A stretch of DNA of 28,028 nucleotides, taken from NCBI RefSeq assembly GCF_916715725.1, contig NZ_CAKAPD010000018.1, positions 1 to 28,028 on the forward strand, in the 5' to 3' direction. The translations under genes were made by a program, and so were the position numbers. This stretch comes from an uncultured Rothia sp. Its GTDB lineage: Bacteria > Actinomycetota > Actinomycetes > Actinomycetales > Micrococcaceae. The notes beneath the pieces are model-generated. The model searched no databases and had not been told where the DNA came from. It saw only the letters and a program-made list of their open reading frames with translations. Below, one piece after another: positions 1 to 7,688 of the stretch; position 1 is the stretch's first letter; each line of letters starts with the position of its first letter.

Positions 1-48
1 CCCGTGGGGAGGAGCCGCCGCTTATCTATATCTCGAGTGTCTACGCAG

Positions 49-122
49 TGCCCCCACTGGGACTCGAACCCAGAACACAAGGATTTTAAGTCCTCTGTCT
101 CTGCCAATTGGACTATGGGGGC
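49..122 (-). tRNA. tRNA-Leu (anticodon UAA), short variable arm
   Basis: On the minus strand this 74-nt stretch folds as a full cloverleaf. The 7-bp acceptor stem GCCCCCA/TGGGGGC is followed by discriminator A. The D arm carries GG in its loop. The anticodon stem GAGGA/TCCTT holds the loop CTTAAAA, giving anticodon TAA, and the T arm is CTGGG-TTCGAGT-CCCAG. The anticodon and A73 fit leucine. The variable region is only GTGTT (5 nt), whereas tRNA-Leu normally has a long type II arm. The 3' CCA is not encoded. Confidence 0.93.
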
Positions 123-292
123 GCACCCCGCATAGTTCGGGGCACAAACACCTATTATTCCACGAAAACGCACCCGAATCTAAGCAGAAACACATTTCAA
201 ACGGTTCCCCGCGCTCAGCCACAGCAATTACCACGCAAAAGCACAGGTGGGCGGCTAAACCGAGCAGCTGGCGAACGTCCGGCCACAAAAAC

Positions 293-328
293 GGGCGGTG
301 CAGAAGACCGAAGTCTTCCACACCGCCC
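293..328 (-). terminator. Rho-independent terminator after ndh
   Basis: An outer 8-bp stem (gggcggtg/caccgccc) encloses an inner 6-bp stem (gaagac/gtcttc) with a cgaa loop. Read on the minus strand it is followed by GTTTTTG. It lies about 40 nt past the ndh stop codon. Confidence 0.85.
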
Positions 329-370
329 ATTGCTTTGCCTTCAGGGAATATACCCCTAGGTCAGGCTATT

Positions 371-1756
371 TTAGAGCTTTGCCTTCTGGCGTGCCGGTGC
401 AGTACCGGTTGCTTCCTGGAATGCCAGGCGCGGGGAGCGCTGGTGGCGGATCGAGGAGGTGTCGCGACCGAAGATCTGGTTCAGAGCCCAGGTGGTCATA
501 ACGCGAACGGTACGCTCGGTGGTGGGGATTGCAGAGCCGTGGTAGCCGCGGTGCATGATCCATGCCAGCGGGCCGCCAATGGTCTTGCCCTTGAAGTTTG
601 CAACGCCCTTCCACAGGCCCAGACCTGCCACAACACCAATGGTCTCGTGGTAGTAGTCGGTCAGGGGCTCGCCGCGGCGAGCAGCCAGCAGGTTCTTAGC
701 CAGAACGACAGCCTGACGGGAAGCGTGCTGAGCGTTGGGGACGCAGAAGCCGCCCACGCCGCCGCCGGAGAGGTCCGGAACAGCTGCGTTGTCGCCTGCA
801 GCCCATGCGCCCTCGACCACGCCGTCATCGCCGGTGACGCGCAGGTCTGCGCTCACGCGAACGCGGCCGCGCTCGTCAATCGGGAAGTCGGTGTTCTTCA
901 GCATCGGGGATGCTGCCACACCTGCGGTCCAGATCAGGGTGTCGGTCTTGACCTCGCCTGCGGGGGACTTGTCAGCCATGTTGATCAGCTGCAGGTTGCC
1001 ATCGGTTGCGTCGGAGAGGGAGGTGTTCAGCAGGATCTCGATGCCGCGTGCACGCAGCTCTGCGACGACCTTCTCTGCACGGTCTGCGGGGACCTCGGGC
1101 ATGATGCGCGGTGCAGCCTCGACCATGACGAAGTGCAGGTCGGAAACGGAGAGACGCTCGTTGCGCTCGACAGCAACGCGTGCCATGTCCTCGAGCTCGG
1201 AGATGGTCTCAACGCCAGCAAAGCCACCACCAACGACAACGAAAGTCAGGGCGCGGCGGCGTGCCTCAGCATCGGTCAGCATGGATGCAACCTCGATGCG
1301 GTCCAGAACCCAGTTACGAACGGAGACTGCCTCTTCAATGGTCTTCAGACCGATAGCAACCTCTGCCAGGCCCGGAATCGGGAATGCACGGGTCACTGCG
1401 CCTGCGCCGAGTACGATCTCGTCGTACTTCAGCTCGAAGGGCTCACCGTTGTCGGTGGGCTCAACTACAGCGGTGCGGTTTGCGTGATCGATGGAGACAA
1501 CGCGGCCGGGGATCAGCTCGGTGTCGCGCAGGTGCTGGCGCAGCGGCACAGTTGCGTTACGGCCTTCCATGGAACCTGCTGCAACCTCGGGGAGGAAGGG
1601 CTGGTAAGTCATGTAGGGGTTCGGCTCAACGATGGTGACGACGCCACCGGTCTCCTTGATAGCCTTCTGGATCTTCTTAGCAACGGTGAAGCCGACGTAG
1701 CCGCCACCGACAATCAGGACGCGAGGACGATCCTGTGCCACCTTAGTGAATGCCAT
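371..1756 (-). CDS. ndh: Type II NADH dehydrogenase (NDH-2)
   Basis: This 461-residue flavoprotein belongs to the NDH-2 family, which oxidises NADH and reduces membrane quinone without pumping protons. Two Rossmann nucleotide-binding motifs are visible: GGGYVG at residues 17-22 for FAD and GGGFAG at 176-181 for NADH. A third conserved block, AAGDNAAVP, near residue 315 contacts FAD. The length is normal for the family. The C-terminal tail is basic and amphipathic, as expected for peripheral membrane binding. The ATG is preceded by AGGAAG at good spacing. The gene appears to be transcribed alone, with a long upstream region and its own terminator. With sdhCDAB in the same window it is one of two quinone-reducing entry points. 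The family call is firm; the physiological electron donor is inferred. Confidence 0.95.
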   Translation of the reverse strand: MAFTKVAQDRPRVLIVGGGYVGFTVAKKIQKAIKETGGVVTIVEPNPYMTYQPFLPEVAAGSMEGRNATVPLRQHLRDTELIPGRVVSIDHANRTAVVEPTDNGEPFELKYDEIVLGAGAVTRAFPIPGLAEVAIGLKTIEEAVSVRNWVLDRIEVASMLTDAEARRRALTFVVVGGGFAGVETISELEDMARVAVERNERLSVSDLHFVMVEAAPRIMPEVPADRAEKVVAELRARGIEILLNTSLSDATDGNLQLINMADKSPAGEVKTDTLIWTAGVAASPMLKNTDFPIDERGRVRVSADLRVTGDDGVVEGAWAAGDNAAVPDLSGGGVGGFCVPNAQHASRQAVVLAKNLLAARRGEPLTDYYHETIGVVAGLGLWKGVANFKGKTIGGPLAWIMHRGYHGSAIPTTERTVRVMTTWALNQIFGRDTSSIRHQRSPRLAFQEATGTAPARQKAKL

Positions 1757-1933
1757 TTTCTTACTTCCTAGTCTTCAGGTACCGAGGTTCGGTAGCCCCG
1801 GTAGGGTGGTATGTGCAACTTCCGGCTCGTTCCGAAAGCTCCCCTGACGTACAAACGGCCCGCTCTGGAAGTCCTTGCGTAACGCGAAGTGGCTAGCAGC
1901 ACGAGCCTGTCTATCACATACCTGTTGCCTTCT

Positions 1934-1939
1934 ATTTTA
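1934..1939 (-). promoter_or_regulatory. Possible -10 element for ndh
   Basis: TAAAAT on the minus strand sits in the A+T-rich part of the ndh upstream region. No good -35 hexamer is visible at 16-18 nt. If used, it gives a leader of about 175 nt. Confidence 0.3.
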
Positions 1940-2135
1940 CGCCTTTGTTTAGGTAATTTCGCACTTATGGTCCCTTTGAGCTCACCCTAAGTTAAAAGTT
2001 TTGAAGATATGAACAGGGTTCATCTCGTGATGCGGGTTACGGTCAAAATTACCCTTTCCGTTTTTTGCGCGGTACGTTCGATATTTTCGTTTCTTACTGC
2101 CTGTCCCGCGAGAAACCCCACCCCAAACAATAAAA

Positions 2136-2165
2136 CCCGGGGCCAACTCAAAAGTCAGCCCCGGG
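2136..2165 (-). terminator. Terminator after the S8 protease gene
   Basis: A perfect 8-bp stem, cccggggc/gccccggg, can be extended by four further pairs including G-T wobbles. On the minus strand it is followed by TTTTATTG. It lies about 60 nt past the protease stop codon. Confidence 0.85.
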
Positions 2166-2225
2166 CGAACAGATAAAGCTCCCGCACAGGAGAAAAACAC
2201 AGGCAAACCCACACTAACGAGAACC

Positions 2226-3872
2226 CTAACGAGTCCCCTTTCGGACACCCTGCTGCGAGCCCGCAGAAACGCGACGCTTTCCACGATGAGCACCCGGATG
2301 ATGCGCCGCCGCACGAACCATCCGCGCTGCCTCACCCGCACTCACATGCATCCTATGCAGACGATGCACCGAACCAGCCGTAATAATCGTCAGCCACAAC
2401 GTCAAAGCCGCCAAAATCACCGGCGGCAACCAACCACGATCCTCCGGAGGGCGACGCGCATCCGGCGCAGCCGCCTTCACAATGCTCTCACCCTCCTCAT
2501 GCACCGGAGCAGCATCACTCGGAGTCGGCTCACTCACCTGCTGCTTACGATGCACCGCAATCCACTCAGAAATCGAGCCCAGCGGATTTGCCGTCACCGT
2601 AGGCGCGGGCAAAGCCATCGCATCCTGCGGGTTAAACACACCGTAACCGTACAAAGGGTCACGGCCCGTCGCACCAGCGTCATCAGCCGAAGCAATCAAA
2701 CGCTGAGCCAGCTGAGCCGCCGACTCCTTCGGATACTTCTGCTTCAACAACGCCGCAACGCCCGTCACCAGAGGGGCTGCCGCCGAAGAACCCGACCACA
2801 GCATGTACCCGTTACCGGGAGCCGCCGCAATCATATCCGTACTCGGAGCAACCACAGCAATCGAAATGCCCTGAGTCGACGAGCCCTCAGAAACCTGCTT
2901 ATTCCGGTCAATACCACCCACCGTCAACACGCCAGGAATCGTCGCGGGAGCGCCCACCTGAGTCAGGCCGCTACCGCGGTTACCCGCAGCCGCCACAATC
3001 AGCACGCCCTTCTGCTCGGCGTAGGCAAAAGCCTCGTCCCAGCTCTGCGGCCAGCTCGTCTTATTCGAACCAATCGACATGTTGATAATCTGAGCCCCGT
3101 GGTCGACCGCATAACGCACCGCCGCCGGGATCTGCTCGTCGATGCTCTTACCGCCGGTCGTACCCATGTTCAGCGAAATCGGCAGAATCTTCGCGTCCGG
3201 TGCCACACCAATCATGCCGGTCGGCTTACCCGGCTGACCCGCAATCGCCGAATACCCCTGAGTATCGTGGCCGTGGCCGGCAATCAGCGAAGCGACCTCC
3301 GTGCCGTGCATCGGCTCAGCACCCAGGCCCTTCCACCCGTCCTCGCTACCCACGCCTGAGACATCGGTACCACGCAGCACGTTACCCTCAAGATCCGGGT
3401 GGGTACCGTCCACGCCCGTATCAATTACGGCAACCGTCACGCCCTTACCCGTAGCCTGCGACCACAGCGACGTAATGCCGTACTCCTTCAACCAGTACTC
3501 ACGATGACGAACATCGTCACCACTAGCGGTATCCGCGCCCTGACTTGGAGTTGCCGAAGTCTTCGGCACCGCAGTACCCGACGGTGCAGGAGTCGCCGTC
3601 ACCTCCCTCTTCGGGCTCGGCGAAGCAGAAGGAGTCGGGTCAGTCGCCCACGCGGCAGGAGCCAGCGGAGTCCACAACGGAAGAAGAGCCAACGCCGCAC
3701 TAGCGCCCAGAGCGGCAAGAGCACGGGTGCGGCGAGGAGCGCCTTCGGCAGAAAACGCCGAGGCGCGAGAGGCGGATGCACGAGACGCAGAAGCGAAAGA
3801 GGGCGCAACAGACCAGCCGGTCAGGGACATACCTCGCCGATGCTCAGAACGAAGACGCTCAGAACGAACCAT
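2226..3872 (-). CDS. Membrane-anchored S8 (subtilisin/mycosin-like) serine protease
   Basis: The 548-residue protein has a complete subtilase triad. Asp151 lies in VIDTGVDGTHPDL, His189 in MHGTEVASLIAGHG and Ser363 in SGSSAAAPLVTGVAALL, and the oxyanion Asn298 is in AAAGN. A signal sequence spans about 47-76, preceded by a long basic Ser/Ala-rich extension. A Pro/Ser/Thr-rich linker (78-115) follows. One membrane helix at about 481-500 is followed by a basic cytoplasmic tail. This architecture matches mycosins (MycP), the proteases tied to type VII secretion, but no type VII gene is in the window, so a mycosin role is only an analogy. The ATG at 3872 has GAGGAG at good spacing; a second Met at residue 15 would still keep the signal peptide. 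It lies 64 nt downstream of ppx and may be co-transcribed with it. Confidence 0.9.
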   Translation of the reverse strand: MVRSERLRSEHRRGMSLTGWSVAPSFASASRASASRASAFSAEGAPRRTRALAALGASAALALLPLWTPLAPAAWATDPTPSASPSPKREVTATPAPSGTAVPKTSATPSQGADTASGDDVRHREYWLKEYGITSLWSQATGKGVTVAVIDTGVDGTHPDLEGNVLRGTDVSGVGSEDGWKGLGAEPMHGTEVASLIAGHGHDTQGYSAIAGQPGKPTGMIGVAPDAKILPISLNMGTTGGKSIDEQIPAAVRYAVDHGAQIINMSIGSNKTSWPQSWDEAFAYAEQKGVLIVAAAGNRGSGLTQVGAPATIPGVLTVGGIDRNKQVSEGSSTQGISIAVVAPSTDMIAAAPGNGYMLWSGSSAAAPLVTGVAALLKQKYPKESAAQLAQRLIASADDAGATGRDPLYGYGVFNPQDAMALPAPTVTANPLGSISEWIAVHRKQQVSEPTPSDAAPVHEEGESIVKAAAPDARRPPEDRGWLPPVILAALTLWLTIITAGSVHRLHRMHVSAGEAARMVRAAAHHPGAHRGKRRVSAGSQQGVRKGTR

Positions 3873-3936
3873 TAAAACTCCTCAAGCCGACCTCGCGCCG
3901 CGAACCACCATCGGTTTACGGCGCGAGAAATCAAGC

Positions 3937-4890
3937 CTACAGCTGGGACAGCGCGATACCGTCCAGAATGTCGTGCTCACTGACAGTCACCGAATCCACG
4001 GCACCATCAGTCATCTCATTCAGACGGGTCAAGATACGGGCGTAAATCGTCGCGCCAGCACCAATCACATCCACCCGGCCAGGGTGCATGTAGCCCAGTT
4101 CCTCACGCTCAGTGCGGTTCAGGGAAGCCAGCCAGCGAGAAGTCTTCTGAACGGTCTCAACGGAGAAGGTCTGCGCATTGATGGCCTCAGAATCATAGCG
4201 ATCCAGGCCCAGGGCGGCCGCCGCAATCGTCGTCGCGGTACCAGCCACGGCCACCACGCGGCGGGCGTTCTGCAGGGGAACGGTCTTGCGTGCCACGTCA
4301 AGAGCTTCGTCGGTATCTGCCTCAACGCGCGCAATCTGCGATTCGGTCGCCGGCGCGTTCACCATGTGACGCTCGGTCAGGCGCACGCAGCCAATGTTGA
4401 CGCTACGGGAAGCCTTCACGCCGGACTCGTCACCGAGCACGAACTCAGTCGAACCGCCGCCCAGGTCGAACACCAGGGTGTCGCCATCGCCGTAACCGAC
4501 AGCACGCACCGCGCCAGCGAAGGACAGCGCAGCTTCCTCATCACCGCTGATGACCTCGGGCTCAATACCCAGAATCTCACGGATGCCGTCCACGAACACC
4601 TGACGGTTACCCGCATCGCGAGTCGCACTGGTCGCCACGAAACGCACCGAATCAGCGCCGTGCTCCTTCAGCAGCTGCGCATACTCACGAGCCGCCGCGA
4701 AGGTGCGGTCCAGCGCCTCCTGCGCCAGCCAGCCGGTCGCGTCCACGCCCTGCCCCAGACGCACAATGCGCATCTCACGCACCACGTCCTTCAGGACGGT
4801 CTTCTCGACCCCGTCCACCACCTCAGTAGTGGAATCAGCAATCAGCAGGCGAATAGAGTTCGTACCGCAGTCAATCGCTCCAACGCGCAC
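3937..4890 (-). CDS. ppx: Ppx/GppA family exopolyphosphatase
   Basis: The 317-residue protein belongs to the Ppx/GppA phosphatases of the ASKHA fold, which remove terminal phosphate from polyphosphate or convert pppGpp to ppGpp. Visible motifs are the phosphate-1 loop AIDCGTNSIRLLIAD (5-19), the SGDEEA block (115-120), and the phosphate-2 loop FDLGGGSTEF (141-150). The short length is that of actinobacterial Ppx1/Ppx2-like proteins, which lack the extra C-terminal domains of the E. coli enzyme. The start is GTG, with AAGGA upstream. It is downstream of the DUF501 gene, the same order as eno-Rv1024-Rv1025-ppx2 in Mycobacterium tuberculosis. Substrate preference between polyphosphate and pppGpp cannot be read from sequence. 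Confidence 0.93.
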   Translation of the reverse strand: MRVGAIDCGTNSIRLLIADSTTEVVDGVEKTVLKDVVREMRIVRLGQGVDATGWLAQEALDRTFAAAREYAQLLKEHGADSVRFVATSATRDAGNRQVFVDGIREILGIEPEVISGDEEAALSFAGAVRAVGYGDGDTLVFDLGGGSTEFVLGDESGVKASRSVNIGCVRLTERHMVNAPATESQIARVEADTDEALDVARKTVPLQNARRVVAVAGTATTIAAAALGLDRYDSEAINAQTFSVETVQKTSRWLASLNRTEREELGYMHPGRVDVIGAGATIYARILTRLNEMTDGAVDSVTVSEHDILDGIALSQL

Positions 4891-4940
4891 GGTGGGTTCC
4901 TTTCAGGTCTTCAATACCAATCAGTGCCAAAAGGCAACGC

Positions 4941-5030
4941 GAGCGCCGCAGGCGAAAACTTTTCGCTTTTCGGCGCTCTTTCTTCTATCTATTATGCGCC
5001 CGCACCGTCCCTCACAGACGATGCGGGCGC
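4941..5030. other. Two strong stem-loops between DUF501 and ppx
   Basis: Stem-loop 1 (4941-4978) pairs gagcgccg with cggcgctc around a second potential pairing gcgaaaa/ttttcgc. Stem-loop 2 (4996-5030) pairs gcgcccgca with tgcgggcgc and cgtc with gacg. Neither has a clean T-run on the minus strand, so they may attenuate transcription or protect the RNA end rather than terminate fully. Confidence 0.55.
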
Positions 5031-5045
5031 ACCAGAATCAATTAT

Positions 5046-5645
5046 TTAGGCTTCTTCACGCCACGCCGGGTCGCAGGAGCATACCTCGGGGGTCCACCAC
5101 TCGGCGATAGCGTCCAGACCGCGGTCACCCATCGGGTTCACGCCGCGACCCACCGACAGGGTGTGGCCGATGACAGCGTGCAGGCACTTCACGCGGGTGG
5201 GCATGCCGCCGGCAGAGATGCCGTCAATCTCCGGAACCTCTTCGGTACCGCTGATCAGGCGGATGCGCTCACGCTCAGCCAGGTAGTTCTCGTGCGCCGC
5301 AGCGTACTGTGCCGCCAGGTCGGTATCCTCAGCCAGCGAGTCGGTCATCTCGTACATCAGACCGCCCGCCTCCAGACGGGAAGCCGCAGCGGTAATCACC
5401 GGATGCGCCAGGTAGAACACGGTCGGGAAGGGGGTGCCGTTGCTCAGGCGCGGCGCGGTAGCAGCCACGAGCGGGTTACCGCACACGCAGCGTGCCGGAA
5501 TCTCAACCACGTCGCGGACCTTACGGCCCAGCTGCGCGGAAAGGACGCGGATGTCCTGCTCGGTGGGGGTCAGGGTTTCAACAGTTACGCCGAAGCCGCC
5601 GGGGGTGCGTGCTTTCAGCTCTTCAATGGTGTTTTCGGTGCTCAT
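5046..5645 (-). CDS. DUF501 family protein
   Basis: This 199-residue protein matches the DUF501 family of uncharacterised actinobacterial proteins, which almost always sits between the FtsB-like gene and ppx. Visible landmarks are paired cysteines in ARCVCGNP (51-58), a conserved block FPTVFYLAHP (73-82), VKCLHA in the C-terminal half, and CSCDP near the end. The four or five conserved cysteines plus His suggest a metal or redox site, but this is inference. A longer in-frame start exists at 5702. The ATG at 5645 is preferred because it has AGGA sequences just upstream and gives the usual N-terminus. It lies 84 nt after the ftsB stop codon, in the same direction. No enzymatic function is known to me. 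Confidence 0.9.
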   Translation of the reverse strand: MSTENTIEELKARTPGGFGVTVETLTPTEQDIRVLSAQLGRKVRDVVEIPARCVCGNPLVAATAPRLSNGTPFPTVFYLAHPVITAAASRLEAGGLMYEMTDSLAEDTDLAAQYAAAHENYLAERERIRLISGTEEVPEIDGISAGGMPTRVKCLHAVIGHTLSVGRGVNPMGDRGLDAIAEWWTPEVCSCDPAWREEA

Positions 5646-5729
5646 AATCCTAAGTTCCTGGAACGAGGGGTCACCTCGTCCACTGATGCCGGGTGTCTGC
5701 ACGGGCAGGGTTCCTGCCGGCAGCTGGGG

Positions 5730-6374
5730 CTAGTTCTTCTCGAGAGAATTCCAAACCTTGGTGGTCCAGGCTTCCTCGGGGGCGTTCTTCGCATTCGCAG
5801 AAGTGCCGTCCGCCTTCGTAGAGTCCTCGGTAATGCCAGTGACAACGTACGGGGTGTCACCGGGGTTCACATAGTAGAGGCGGCTACGTGCCTGCTGGCG
5901 AACATAGTTGTCGTCGTTCCACCAGGTCTGCTCCGCCTTCAGCTGCGCGTTCTCCTGCTGCAGCTGAGAAATGTGCGTGTTGATTCGCTTAATTTCCCGG
6001 TCCTGGTCAATGTAGGTGACCACCGGGTATGCGGTACCGAGCGCAATCACGCCCACCACAACAGCGGTCAAGAAGCTACGGCCGGAGAACATGTGAGCCG
6101 CCACGGGGGCGTCATATCCGCCCTCTTCACGGCCCTGCTGCGCCGCGGCGCGGCGGCGGGCACGTTCCTCACGACGAGCCTGCGCCTGACGTTCACGCTC
6201 AGGATGACGCTGGTTCAAACCCACGCCAAAGAAGAGGGCGCTGGCCTTCTTCATCAGGGAGGTGCCGGCTTCCTTCGCGGCTCCACGCGGTTCCTCGGAG
6301 GTGGTAGCGCCCTGAGCGGGTTCGGTGGAACTCGTAGAGTGCGACCGGGTCTGCTGGTTTGCTCGCTGGCTCAT
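5730..6374 (-). CDS. FtsB/DivIC-like septum formation initiator
   Basis: The 214-residue protein has the FtsB/DivIC layout. A long charged cytoplasmic N-terminus (1-98), very rich in Arg, Ala and Glu around 60-80, is followed by one membrane helix (about 101-121). A short coiled coil with heptad-like Leu/Ile (122-150) leads to the conserved block DDNYVRQQARSRLYYVNPGD (154-173). A Ser/Thr/Ala-rich tail ends the protein. The family is a bitopic division protein that joins FtsL and FtsQ at the septum. The ATG at 6374 is chosen over an in-frame ATG at 6419 because AAGGA lies 7-8 nt upstream; the upstream codon has no ribosome site. It heads the ftsB-DUF501-ppx cluster. Confidence 0.9.
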   Translation of the reverse strand: MSQRANQQTRSHSTSSTEPAQGATTSEEPRGAAKEAGTSLMKKASALFFGVGLNQRHPERERQAQARREERARRRAAAQQGREEGGYDAPVAAHMFSGRSFLTAVVVGVIALGTAYPVVTYIDQDREIKRINTHISQLQQENAQLKAEQTWWNDDNYVRQQARSRLYYVNPGDTPYVVTGITEDSTKADGTSANAKNAPEEAWTTKVWNSLEKN

Positions 6375-6419
6375 TGCTCTATCCTTCGTTCCTTCTGTAC
6401 CGCTAAACGCTTCCTTCAT

Positions 6420-6425
6420 ATTCTA
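6420..6425 (-). promoter_or_regulatory. Possible -10 element for the ftsB cluster
   Basis: TAGAAT on the minus strand lies about 46 nt before the chosen ftsB start. The same hexamer occurs upstream of eno and of the giant acidic gene. No clear -35 is visible. A promoter here would let the ftsB cluster be read independently of the glycosyltransferase. Confidence 0.4.
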
Positions 6426-6474
6426 CCGGGTTTGTAGCACCACTTTTCTTCACGGGTGAGGCAGAATCTGAGGA

Positions 6475-7383
6475 TTATAGAATCTGTCGTTGACGCAGAA
6501 TATCGAGCAAATCCTGCGATTTTTCAGCATCAACTTTTCGGATGAACCACTTGCCTGACGCATCAATCTTCTCAAGGTCACCGCTATGTAGAAGAGCAGG
6601 GTTCTCGCGTTCAGGATCCCAATCAATGTAATGGTGGTAAACCTTGTTCTCTTCCTTCATAGTTCCAGGAACAAGCTGACCATCAGTATCCCAGTTGGCA
6701 GCATGTTCCTTCGCAGAAGAATTCAGGAGAGCAGTAGCACCCCAAATCTCATCAGAAACGTGGGTTTTTCGCAAGAACTTCTGCATAGCCTTGCCCTGGT
6801 TGGAATCGAGGAATTTCACCATTGCCAGCGCTCCTTCACGAGAAACAACCCAAGAAGAAGAGCCACGGTAAAACTGCACCGGATACTTCATACGAGGCCG
6901 GCGAGAGTAGTATACGTCCCAAAGTTTCTGAACCAGGGAGTACATCTTATTGCCCAAACGTGCTTTCAAGTCATAGGAACGCGGGTACTTCAAAACAGTG
7001 TAGAACTGCGTACCCGGTGCCATTGCATAGAAGTTCATCCAGCATCGGTCACGGTTCTCTTCTCGGCTTAGGTACTCAATGTATTCAGTGAGTGGACGAG
7101 CCGGATAATCTTGGCCAGACAAGAAAATATAGTGATGAGCGTCGGGGAAGGTCTGCAGAGCCTCACGCAGCAGAACTTGCATAGCATGGGTTAGGGAATA
7201 ACCTCCCCAGTTAACGTTAAACCGGCGGCTGACAAAATGAGCATCAGCAGTTTCAAATTCCTGCAAATTAGCTTTTTTATCGATAAAAGCGACTGTTTCT
7301 CCACCCGAGTTTTTAATGATTCGGGTGAGTTCAAGAAATTGCTGAGGTCGCGAATGGGCGAGGATCATAAAACATACAGTCAT
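6475..7383 (-). CDS. GT14-type (core-2/I-branching) glycosyltransferase
   Basis: The 302-residue protein matches the 'Branch' family (GT14), whose members transfer N-acetylglucosamine or xylose. Visible motifs are the N-terminal MILAHSRPQQF, an FIDKKA block (33-38), VNWGGYSLTHA (57-67), FLSGQDYPARP (87-97), GSSSWVVSREGA (174-185), the downstream DEIWGATALLNSS, and YIDWD (252-256). No signal peptide or membrane segment is seen, so it should be cytoplasmic. The acceptor is unknown; a surface polysaccharide or glycolipid is plausible. The ATG has AAAGGA 6 nt upstream. Base composition is visibly richer in A+T than its neighbours, and codons ending in A/T are frequent. It sits between eno and ftsB, which are adjacent in related genomes. 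Both points suggest recent acquisition. Confidence 0.88.
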   Translation of the reverse strand: MTVCFMILAHSRPQQFLELTRIIKNSGGETVAFIDKKANLQEFETADAHFVSRRFNVNWGGYSLTHAMQVLLREALQTFPDAHHYIFLSGQDYPARPLTEYIEYLSREENRDRCWMNFYAMAPGTQFYTVLKYPRSYDLKARLGNKMYSLVQKLWDVYYSRRPRMKYPVQFYRGSSSWVVSREGALAMVKFLDSNQGKAMQKFLRKTHVSDEIWGATALLNSSAKEHAANWDTDGQLVPGTMKEENKVYHHYIDWDPERENPALLHSGDLEKIDASGKWFIRKVDAEKSQDLLDILRQRQIL

Positions 7384-7443
7384 GACAGTCCTTTAAGAAA
7401 TTGAGTGGAAAAATCTGGGTGTCCTATCAAGGCATAAAAATAA

Positions 7444-7498
7444 GGTCGCACCGTAACTATCTGTCATGAATCACATCACGATATAGTCAGGTACGACC
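7444..7498 (-). repeat. Long imperfect hairpin, copy A
   Basis: Arms ggtcg..acc...actat and atagt...gtacgacc pair imperfectly over about 16 bp, with a weaker inner stem (catga/tcacg, one mismatch). On the minus strand it is followed by TTATTTTTATG, so it could terminate transcription. It shares the same order of elements and the core atgaat.ac.tcacgat with copy B. Confidence 0.65.
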
Positions 7499-7533
7499 CG
7501 AGTAGCCGAACAGAGAGCACCAGTTAGCTCATA

Positions 7534-7563
7534 GGTTTAAGTCGTCAATTGACGTCTTAAACC
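7534..7563. repeat. 30-bp near-perfect palindrome
   Basis: The two 15-bp arms starting GGTTTAAG and ending CTTAAACC are complementary except for one T/T position. The centre is the perfect 12-mer CGTCAATTGACG. It could be an operator dyad or a cruciform; it lies between the two hairpin copies. Confidence 0.7.
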
Positions 7564-7626
7564 ATTTGAAAGTATGAAGCGTGAGTGAGTATATACCCAA
7601 GATTATATGCCTCTAACAAGGAAAAA

Positions 7627-7688
7627 CCGGGTCGACCCACAATACATGACGTGATGAATTACCTCACGATGTATCCGGATCGACCCGG
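7627..7688 (-). terminator. Hairpin copy B, probable eno terminator
   Basis: Arms beginning ccgggtcga and ending tcgacccgg pair, then atacat pairs with atgtat, and cgtga with tcacg around a 9-nt loop. On the minus strand it is followed directly by TTTTTCC. It lies about 50 nt after the eno stop codon. It is related in sequence and layout to copy A. Confidence 0.75.

Larger units (their letters stand above)
1757..2225. other. Intergenic region: ndh leader and S8 protease 3' end
   Basis: These 469 bases have no convincing gene. They hold the S8 protease terminator (2136-2165), an A+T-rich promoter-like stretch around 1930-1990, and a possible ndh leader of about 175 nt. A short hairpin (taccga/tcggta, 1780-1794) lies just upstream of the ndh ribosome binding site. 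Apparent reading frames here lack ribosome sites and recognisable proteins. Confidence 0.6.

Noticed and set aside
335..1771. 478-codon plus-strand frame opposite ndh
   Set aside because: Ndh is a clear full-length homologue with a ribosome site. The opposite frame has no family features and follows from codon bias.
1982..2341. 119-codon minus-strand frame at the 3' end of the S8 protease gene
   Set aside because: It spans the terminator hairpin, overlaps the protease end in another frame and has no ribosome site or known domain.
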